DNA of 8,414 nt from Flemingiibacterium sp045586505 (GTDB taxonomy: Bacteria > Bacillota > Clostridia > Oscillospirales > CAG-272), in assembly GCA_045586505.1 (NCBI GenBank), contig JAZNAL010000027.1, positions 1-8,414 of the forward strand. Direction: 5' to 3'. A program made the position numbers and the translations under genes. This document shows positions 1 through 5,494 of this stretch, in pieces. The notes beneath the pieces were generated by a model that saw only the letters and a list, made by a program, of their open reading frames with translations, made no database searches and had not been told where the DNA came from. Position 1 is the stretch's first letter; each line of letters opens with the position of its first letter.

Positions 1-809
1 GGTACAAACAGGTAAACCACGGTTATGGCGAAGACCAGCACAAGCATGGACATACTCCATACCGAGCAGTACTTTTTAAGCGTGCTGAGAATTTTCAGAT
101 TTTCGTGAGTAGCAAGTTTCTGTGTCTTTCCAAGCCTTGCCGCCGCGGTGTTTTTGCCCGTGTCAACGACAATGGCTCTTCCATTTCCCGCCGTCACCAC
201 GGTGGTGGCGAATGCCATGTTTGCCTGGCGCTCGATGGGAAGTGAATGGGAGAAGTTCTGAAACTTCGCGTCCTTGGAAACGGAGGAATGAACGCCTGTC
301 AGCGTGCCTTCGTTGATCATAAGTCCGTCGGACATGAACAGTCGGCAGTCTGCGGGGACGATGTCACCCGCTGAAAGGAAGACTACATCTCCCGGCACAA
401 GAGAGCGCATATCGATGAGTGACGGCCTGCCGCCTCGGAGCACCTTTGCGGTGGGAAGGGAATATGCGGTCATACCCTCCAGCACCTTCTGCGCCTTGAA
501 ATAGGTGAAAAGTGCCGCGCCGTAGTTGATCAGCAGTATGGTGACGATAACCCCCGATGCGATTGGCACATCGAATATGGTCGCAGCGAAAACCGCGGCA
601 AGCAGAAGGAGTGCCGTGAAGTCGGTAGGGATGAGCTTCCTAATATTCTGCTCACTTGGAGTATTGTAAACATTGTTCTTGCCAACCTCGCGCCGTTTAC
701 TCCGAACGGCGTCGGGCGACAATCCTTTTCCACGGTCTGTAGAATAACGATTCTCTATCTGCTCGATAGATTTATCGTACCAGACCTCATTATATTCGTT
801 CATACTCAT
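1..809 (-). CDS. P-type cation-transporting ATPase, N-terminal part (runs off window)
   Basis: About 269 codons of a P-type (P2-like) ATPase are present; the rest lies beyond position 1. P-type ATPases move cations across the membrane using an aspartyl-phosphate intermediate. Residues 1-60 resemble the cation-ATPase N-terminal domain (a GLS motif near residue 29, then a GKNN motif at 43-46). Two hydrophobic segments at about 64-79 and 83-104 fit M1-M2. The actuator domain follows, with PGDVV at 139-143 and GDIVPADCR at 148-156; the next membrane segment begins near 250. The actuator TGES motif is replaced by TGVH (residues 171-174), so the glutamate that activates water for dephosphorylation is missing. 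The phosphorylation site (DKTGT) would lie outside the window. The start chosen, ATG at 809-807, overlaps the clpE stop as ATGA and has no clear Shine-Dalgarno, so reinitiation after clpE is likely; Met3 is an alternative. Ion specificity cannot be told. Family assignment is firm, activity is not. Confidence 0.85.
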   Translation of the reverse strand, partial: MSMNEYNEVWYDKSIEQIENRYSTDRGKGLSPDAVRSKRREVGKNNVYNTPSEQNIRKLIPTDFTALLLLAAVFAATIFDVPIASGVIVTILLINYGAALFTYFKAQKVLEGMTAYSLPTAKVLRGGRPSLIDMRSLVPGDVVFLSAGDIVPADCRLFMSDGLMINEGTLTGVHSSVSKDAKFQNFSHSLPIERQANMAFATTVVTAGNGRAIVVDTGKNTAAARLGKTQKLATHENLKILSTLKKYCSVWSMSMLVLVFAITVVYLFV

Positions 810-3124
810 GCCAGATCAAACGCCAGCGCGTCGTCGCGGACGCTGAGCGCCGCCATAGTCAGACGTTTTTCGTAATTCTTGATAATCTCTCCCGCAAGCT
901 TATCCTCCACCTGGGTCTGGATGTAGCGGCGGAGATTACGGGCACCGTATTTGCGGGAGTAGGACTTCTCGGCAATAAGCTTTGCGGCTTCTTTGCTCCA
1001 TGCAAATTTCATGTCGCGCTCGGAAAGTGCGTCGCGGAGCTCGCCAAGCATTATATCTGCAATGCGGGCGAAATCCTCCACCTCGAGGGGACGGAAGGTC
1101 ACGATCTCGTCGATGCGGTTAATAAATTCGGGGCGCAGGAACTCGGAGAGTGACTTCTCGGTCTTATCCTCGGCAAGGGAGCGGTTTTCCGTTCCGAAGC
1201 CTGCCTTGGCCGAGCCCACCGACGAGCCTGCGTTGGTGGTCATTACAAGGATGGTGTTGGAGAAGTCTACGACTCTGCCGTGAGAATCTGTAATCTTGCC
1301 ATCGTCAAGAATCTGCAGAAGGATGTTTAAAACATCCGGATGCGCCTTTTCGATCTCGTCAAGCAGTACCACGGAATAGGGGTGGCGGCGGATCTTTTCG
1401 GTAAGCTGACCCGCTTCGTCGAAGCCGACGTAGCCGGGTGGGGATCCGATGATCTTGGAAACCGCGTGCTTTTCCATGTATTCAGACATATCCACGCGTA
1501 TAAGTGCGTCCGGAGTGTTGAAAAGGTCGTTTGCGATGGTCTTGACAAGCTCGGTCTTTCCCACACCGGTAGGTCCGGCGAAGATGAAGGAAACGGGCTT
1601 GCGCTTGCTGGTAACACCTGCGCGTCCGCGCTTGATGGCGCGTACCACCGCTGAAACGGCGTTGTCCTGACCGATGATGTGTTCTTTGATGCGACCTTCA
1701 AGTCTGTCAAGGCGCAGGAATTCGTTTTCGGTGATGGAGGTGGCGGGGATACCCGTCCAGATCTCGATTACATCCGCGAGATGCTCGTTTGTAACCTCGG
1801 GGCGCTTCTCATACTCGGGACGCATTGCGTCCACCTTTTCTGCTAACTTTATCTCCTGAGTACGCAGCTCGGCGATCTGACGGTAGCGCTCCTCATCGGG
1901 AAGCTCTGTATTCTCGTTTGCAGTTTCAAGCGCCTCGATCTTGCCGCGGGTCTCATCGAGCTCGCCCGAAATCTTTGAAAAATCGTCAAGGACGGTGTTT
2001 CCGAGAGAAACGTGTGCCGCCGCCTCGTCGATAAGGTCGATCGCCTTGTCGGGCAGAAAACGGTCGGTGATGTAGCGCTCGGAGAGTGTAACGGCGCGCT
2101 TTGCGATATCGTCGCTGATTGTGACGCCGTGGTAGTCCTCGTAGTAGTGCTTGATACCGCGGATGATCTCGTAGGATTCCTCAACTGACGGCTCGTTTAC
2201 TATAACGGGCTGGAAGCGGCGCTCAAGAGCGGAATCCTTTTCGATATGCTTACGGTATTCGTTCATGGTGGTAGCGCCGATGACCTGAATCTCGCCTCTT
2301 GAGAGTGCGGGCTTTAAGATATTAGCCGCGTTCATTGCACCCTCGGCTTCACCTGCGCCGACAATGTTGTGCACCTCGTCGATGACAAGGATAACATTGC
2401 CTTGCTCCTTTACCTCGCCGATGAGCCCCTGAATGCGAGATTCAAACTGACCTCTGAACTGTGTGCCCGCTACAAGCGCGGTGAGGTCAACAAGGTATAC
2501 CTGCTTGTCAGCAAGGCGGGAGGGAATATTGCCCTCTGCAATCTTTAGGGATAACGCTTCCGCAATGGCAGTCTTGCCCACACCCGGCTCGCCTATGAGG
2601 CAGGGGTTGTTCTTCTGACGGCGGGAGAGTATCTGTATCACGCGGTCAAGCTCTCGTTCACGTCCGACTATACGGTCCAGCTTGCCCTCTTTGGCAACCG
2701 CGGTGAGATTCTTACAGTAGTTGGTGAGATACTTTAGCTTGGAGGGAGCTCCCTTCGGTGACTTATCGCCTGCGGGAGTCTTTTGCTTATCGGCGTTTTT
2801 GTCGCCTTGAGGCTTTCCGAGTCCGTAGCTTCCGAACAGCTTCTGAAGATTGATGGAGGGCGCACGTCCCTGGGAGTCGTCGGAATTGTTTTCATCCACC
2901 TCTACAAGGTCGGTTATCTTTTCCGCCATGTCCTCAAGCTCGTGGTCAAGCTCCTCAATGGAGTCGGGCGATACGCCCATTTTTTCAAGAATATCGTTTA
3001 CGGGCTTGATACCAAGCTCCCTTGCACATTTTAAGCAAATGCCCTCGGTTACGGTCTCACCGTTTTCGATCTTTGTGACGTATACCACAGCAACACGCTT
3101 GTGGCATCTTGCACACATTTCCAT
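806..3124 (-). CDS. clpE: ClpE-like ATP-dependent Clp unfoldase with N-terminal zinc finger
   Basis: A 772-residue Hsp100/Clp class I AAA+ ATPase that would unfold damaged proteins and feed them to ClpP in the cytoplasm. Residues 4-33 form a zinc finger of the form CX2CX22CX2C (C4, C7, C30, C33), the signature of Firmicutes ClpE; the double Clp_N repeat of ClpC/ClpA is absent. A low-complexity acidic, then Lys/Pro/Gln-rich linker (about 75-130) follows. D1 has Walker A GEPGVGKT (178-185), Walker B VILVIDE (244-250) and arginines in ERRF (301-304). A UVR-like coiled-coil M region spans about 385-440. D2 has Walker A GPTGVGKT (517-524), Walker B VVLLDE (585-590), sensor 1 in MTTNAG (628-633), AGFG at 641-644 in the place of the ClpP-docking VGF/IGF loop, RPEFINR (664-670) and sensor 2 GAR (727-729). 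All catalytic motifs are intact. An AAGGA site lies 11 bp before the ATG. ClpC-like is the alternative name; the zinc finger favours ClpE. Confidence 0.9.
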   Translation of the reverse strand: MEMCARCHKRVAVVYVTKIENGETVTEGICLKCARELGIKPVNDILEKMGVSPDSIEELDHELEDMAEKITDLVEVDENNSDDSQGRAPSINLQKLFGSYGLGKPQGDKNADKQKTPAGDKSPKGAPSKLKYLTNYCKNLTAVAKEGKLDRIVGRERELDRVIQILSRRQKNNPCLIGEPGVGKTAIAEALSLKIAEGNIPSRLADKQVYLVDLTALVAGTQFRGQFESRIQGLIGEVKEQGNVILVIDEVHNIVGAGEAEGAMNAANILKPALSRGEIQVIGATTMNEYRKHIEKDSALERRFQPVIVNEPSVEESYEIIRGIKHYYEDYHGVTISDDIAKRAVTLSERYITDRFLPDKAIDLIDEAAAHVSLGNTVLDDFSKISGELDETRGKIEALETANENTELPDEERYRQIAELRTQEIKLAEKVDAMRPEYEKRPEVTNEHLADVIEIWTGIPATSITENEFLRLDRLEGRIKEHIIGQDNAVSAVVRAIKRGRAGVTSKRKPVSFIFAGPTGVGKTELVKTIANDLFNTPDALIRVDMSEYMEKHAVSKIIGSPPGYVGFDEAGQLTEKIRRHPYSVVLLDEIEKAHPDVLNILLQILDDGKITDSHGRVVDFSNTILVMTTNAGSSVGSAKAGFGTENRSLAEDKTEKSLSEFLRPEFINRIDEIVTFRPLEVEDFARIADIMLGELRDALSERDMKFAWSKEAAKLIAEKSYSRKYGARNLRRYIQTQVEDKLAGEIIKNYEKRLTMAALSVRDDALAFDLA

Positions 3125-3187
3125 AGGTAAAAGGTTCCTTTCTAGGTTTTGCGAATGTTGTTTTGACTTTTAATTGTTTATTGCGAC
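3125..3187 (-). other. cvpA-clpE intergenic gap, no terminator seen
   Basis: This 63-bp AT-rich gap separates the cvpA stop from the clpE start. It holds the clpE Shine-Dalgarno (AAGGA at 3140-3136, 11 bp from the ATG). I see no GC-rich hairpin followed by a T-run, so transcription from cvpA probably continues into clpE. There is also no convincing -35/-10 pair. One AGTCAAA half-site resembles half of a CtsR heat-shock operator but lacks its direct-repeat partner. Confidence 0.5.
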
Positions 3188-3904
3188 TCATCCGAAAAAG
3201 ATGAGGCTGTTGTCGTGTAAGAATCTTAAGATTATTGAGCCTTCGATGACTCCCATATTGAATATATCGCCGTTTACGGATTCCAGCGCAGAAATAAGTC
3301 CCACTGCCATATTCGAGATCACAAGCGAGGTAACAACAGCACTTGCCACGCCGAACAGGAATCCGAGGAAGGTGTTGAGCTTATCAAGCACAGGCAGACG
3401 GCAGATAAGATCAAGCAGCCATGTGATGAGCTTAAGCGCAACCATGGCGACAACAAAGACTATGATCGCCGCAAGCACGGTACTGAGTGCCGCCGCTGTG
3501 GGATCGGCAAGCTTTTCGGCAAGCTCGTCGATGGCGATGGATTCCGTGAGATCAATGAGAAACTCACGGTAATATGAAACAAAATCTTCGATGTCTACAG
3601 AGAAGCGCTCTGTGACGTCGAGTAATGCATCGGGGCGATCCTCGATCACCTTTTCCAGCTTCAGGTGTTCAACGCCTGCATCCACAATGCCGTTAAGCGA
3701 TTCCTCGGTGATACTCGACACGCGATCCCCGATGAAATTGTCGTTCAGCCAAACTTTTACGGGCTCGGTGAATACGAACACCGCGATAAGGGCGAGGATC
3801 AGCGATGCAAAATGCATTATGGATTTTACGAATCCCCGCTGTATGCCGAGGTAGACGGCGGCAATAGCGGCGACTATAATAAGAGCATCAATAATAAGAC
3901 TCAT
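3188..3904 (-). CDS. CvpA family integral membrane protein
   Basis: A 238-residue membrane protein with four likely helices: about 2-20, 27-47, 138-168 and 178-208. The family pattern is visible: D6 in the first helix, a G-x2-RG turn at residues 20-24, and the LPVLDKLNTFLGFLFG stretch at 170-185 leading into a small-residue-rich last helix. CvpA proteins are named for colicin V production in E. coli, but the family is widespread and its biochemical role is unsettled. This copy has a long polar segment (about 48-136) between helices 2 and 3, rich in acidic residues. The ATG at 3904 overlaps the stop of the upstream gene as ATGA, and a strong GGAGGT site lies six bases before it inside that gene, so the two are very likely made together. 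Family call is confident; function unknown. Confidence 0.85.
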   Translation of the reverse strand: MSLIIDALIIVAAIAAVYLGIQRGFVKSIMHFASLILALIAVFVFTEPVKVWLNDNFIGDRVSSITEESLNGIVDAGVEHLKLEKVIEDRPDALLDVTERFSVDIEDFVSYYREFLIDLTESIAIDELAEKLADPTAAALSTVLAAIIVFVVAMVALKLITWLLDLICRLPVLDKLNTFLGFLFGVASAVVTSLVISNMAVGLISALESVNGDIFNMGVIEGSIILRFLHDNSLIFFG

Positions 3905-5247
3905 TCGGTTACCTCCGTGACTACTGAAGAGTCGGTTTCGGGAGTCTCTGTTTCGGCAGGCTGCGTTTCTTTTGTTGTATCAGTGCTTGGACGTGAAGCT
4001 TCGTCGCCGCGCTGGAAATAGCGCTCCTCGAAGTCGAGAAGCTCATAGGTTCGGGCGTAGTTTTTCTTACAGATCAGCACCGAATCGGGTGCCTGCGCCA
4101 GAATATCGATAGCATCTGACTCGACGGTGAAAGAGCCGATCTTACCGTTTGTTAGATTAATTCGGCTGACGGTTGAGCCTGTGAGGATGAATACATACTC
4201 TCCGCTCTCGTCGCTGTCAACGCCCACAAGCTTTCCTTCGAAATCGCCCTTGAAAACAAGCTTTCCCGATGCGGAATATATGCAGGCATGATAGCTGTTG
4301 CCGATGACGCCGTCAGCGTGTACGCAGGTGATGTATTTGCCCGAGCAGTCGGACATGGCAAGCTGTGAATCGTGCTTATGGGCGCGAAGCAGCTTGAGCT
4401 CACTGTCTAAAAAGCAGATAGATTCGTCGGTTACAACGGAATAACCTTCGCTTGTATAGTAGAGGGAATAGCCGAGTCCCGAAAGCCTGCAGGAATTAAG
4501 GGGCTTATCCGATCCTTTACCAACAAGCTCGATCTCGGTGTAAAACTCGCCGTTCTCGGCGCCCACGGTCATGACCGCAAGCTCCTTGCCGTCATCGCTC
4601 ATTTCAAGCGCCATCAGGTGGTTATTCTTGAAAATGCGGGTCACGGGATCAAAATCGTTATTGTACAGCGTGATGGCGGTGCGGTATTCGCGGGAGGAGG
4701 AGGCAATGGCAAAGCTTCCGTCGGAGGCGATATCGCCGTCGGTGATGGGATACTCGGTGGTGCCGTCAAAGAGCTTTGAGAAGGTATTGAGCACTGTAAA
4801 CTGCGTGCCGTCGAGATCGAAGCAGAGCGCATAGCGGTCACCGATCTTTAAAATGGGAGTAGCGTATCTGATCTGCTCCGCCATTATCTGATTTCCGCGG
4901 GAATCGTACAGCGCATAGCCCTCGGGGGAGAGGGTACAAAGGTCGCCTATGAACAGCTCGAGGCGGTTGGGGTCACCAGAGGCGTAGTTGATTTTTGACG
5001 CGGTGATAGATGTCTCGGTGTTGGTGAAGCTGATGAATTTCAGGAGATAGCGCAGATTTTCGAGTGTGATATCACTTCTGAGAAAAGTGAACGAAAATAT
5101 CAGAAACGCCACGAGCACGATGGATGTAAGGTATTTCGCGATGCGGAAATTGCCCGAAACGCGGGTATAGTATGAATCGAGATGAGGTGCTTGGCGCCGC
5201 TGCTCGGCAGGTGTATTCTTTGTATGTTTAACGGGAGCCTGAGGCAT
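3901..5247 (-). CDS. Single-pass membrane protein with probable beta-propeller ectodomain (DUF5711-like)
   Basis: A 448-residue protein with a basic N-terminal tail (K8, K11, R17, R18, R29, R35), one membrane helix at about 37-56, and a large C-terminal region. By the positive-inside rule the large part faces outward. That part consists of repeated short hydrophobic strands with S/G/D turns (for example around 170-185, 215-235, 285-330 and 340-370), as in WD40 or PQQ-type propellers, though no repeat is crisp enough to count blades. The last 36 residues (413-448) are Thr/Glu/Ser/Pro-rich and probably disordered. I recall proteins of this length and layout next to cvpA in Clostridia being placed in DUF5711; that is memory, not a search. 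No catalytic motif is seen. The start is supported by AAGGAG nine bases upstream. It heads the leftward operon and may act with the CvpA protein. Confidence 0.6.
   Translation of the reverse strand: MPQAPVKHTKNTPAEQRRQAPHLDSYYTRVSGNFRIAKYLTSIVLVAFLIFSFTFLRSDITLENLRYLLKFISFTNTETSITASKINYASGDPNRLELFIGDLCTLSPEGYALYDSRGNQIMAEQIRYATPILKIGDRYALCFDLDGTQFTVLNTFSKLFDGTTEYPITDGDIASDGSFAIASSSREYRTAITLYNNDFDPVTRIFKNNHLMALEMSDDGKELAVMTVGAENGEFYTEIELVGKGSDKPLNSCRLSGLGYSLYYTSEGYSVVTDESICFLDSELKLLRAHKHDSQLAMSDCSGKYITCVHADGVIGNSYHACIYSASGKLVFKGDFEGKLVGVDSDESGEYVFILTGSTVSRINLTNGKIGSFTVESDAIDILAQAPDSVLICKKNYARTYELLDFEERYFQRGDEASRPSTDTTKETQPAETETPETDSSVVTEVTE
3911..3916 (-). promoter_or_regulatory. Shine-Dalgarno of cvpA inside the upstream gene
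   Basis: GGAGGT on the minus strand, six bases before the cvpA ATG, lies within the last codons of the propeller-protein gene (the E-V of its C-terminal VTEVTE). With the ATGA start/stop overlap it fixes the cvpA start and suggests that cvpA can recruit ribosomes as well as receive them by coupling. Confidence 0.85.
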
Positions 5248-5256
5248 ATTATTACG

Positions 5257-5262
5257 CTCCTT
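5257..5262 (-). promoter_or_regulatory. Shine-Dalgarno of the propeller-protein gene
   Basis: AAGGAG on the minus strand, nine bases before the ATG at 5247. It supports that ATG as the start of the 448-residue product. Confidence 0.8.
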
Positions 5263-5292
5263 TATACTTTATTTTTTGGCAATTACATCAAT

Positions 5293-5321
5293 TTGACACC
5301 TTGACATAATTACTTTATATT
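5293..5321 (+). promoter_or_regulatory. Possible distal rightward sigma-A promoter (polA P1)
   Basis: A perfect -35 TTGACA (5293-5298), a 17-bp spacer and TATATT (5316-5321, five of six matches) point rightward to polA. Transcription would start near 5328 and give a leader of about 165 bases. A second TTGACA at 5301-5306 repeats the -35 eight bases later but has only a weak -10 partner. The element overlaps the leftward promoter, so the two may exclude each other. A chance match in AT-rich DNA is possible. Confidence 0.4.
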
Positions 5322-5347
5322 ATACCATAAAATCTAAGATATATAAT
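5319..5347 (-). promoter_or_regulatory. Leftward extended -10 promoter for the propeller/cvpA/clpE operon
   Basis: On the minus strand TGGTATAAT (5327-5319) is a perfect -10 with the TGn extension. The hexamer 17 bp upstream (ATTATA, 5347-5342) is a poor -35, as is usual for extended -10 promoters. The start would fall near 5312, giving a leader of about 65 bases before the ATG at 5247. It is the only good promoter candidate I see for the leftward genes. Confidence 0.65.
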
Positions 5348-5429
5348 CGTATATACTGTTGCCTATTTGTGAACGCTTTGTTAAAGTTGTGCGGCGGGCA
5401 AAAAAATTCAAAAAAGTAACAAATTTATG

Positions 5430-5458
5430 GTGACAGAACGGATGTTTTGTGGTATAAT
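5430..5458 (+). promoter_or_regulatory. Proximal sigma-A promoter of polA (P2)
   Basis: GTGACA (5430-5435, five of six matches to the -35 consensus), a 17-bp spacer and TATAAT (5453-5458) with the TG extension at 5450-5451. Transcription would begin near 5465, leaving a leader of about 30 bases with GGGAG (5481-5485) nine bases before the polA ATG. This is the best candidate for the main polA promoter. Confidence 0.75.
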
Positions 5459-5494
5459 ATTTTTAAACTTAACTCTTAATGGGAGATTATACTT

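Noticed and set aside
3160..3175. CtsR-like operator upstream of clpE
   Set aside because: Only one AGTCAAA half-site is present; the second heptad of the direct repeat is missing.
3188..3904. Bacteriocin production locus because of the CvpA name
   Set aside because: No bacteriocin precursor, immunity gene or export ABC transporter is nearby; the family name is historical.
5370..5388. SOS (LexA/DinR) box before polA
   Set aside because: GAAC and GTT occur close together, but the spacing and the second half do not fit the Gram-positive consensus.
5388..5420. Rho-independent terminator near the A-run
   Set aside because: On the minus strand the T-run precedes the GC-rich bases rather than following a hairpin; on the plus strand it is an A-run.
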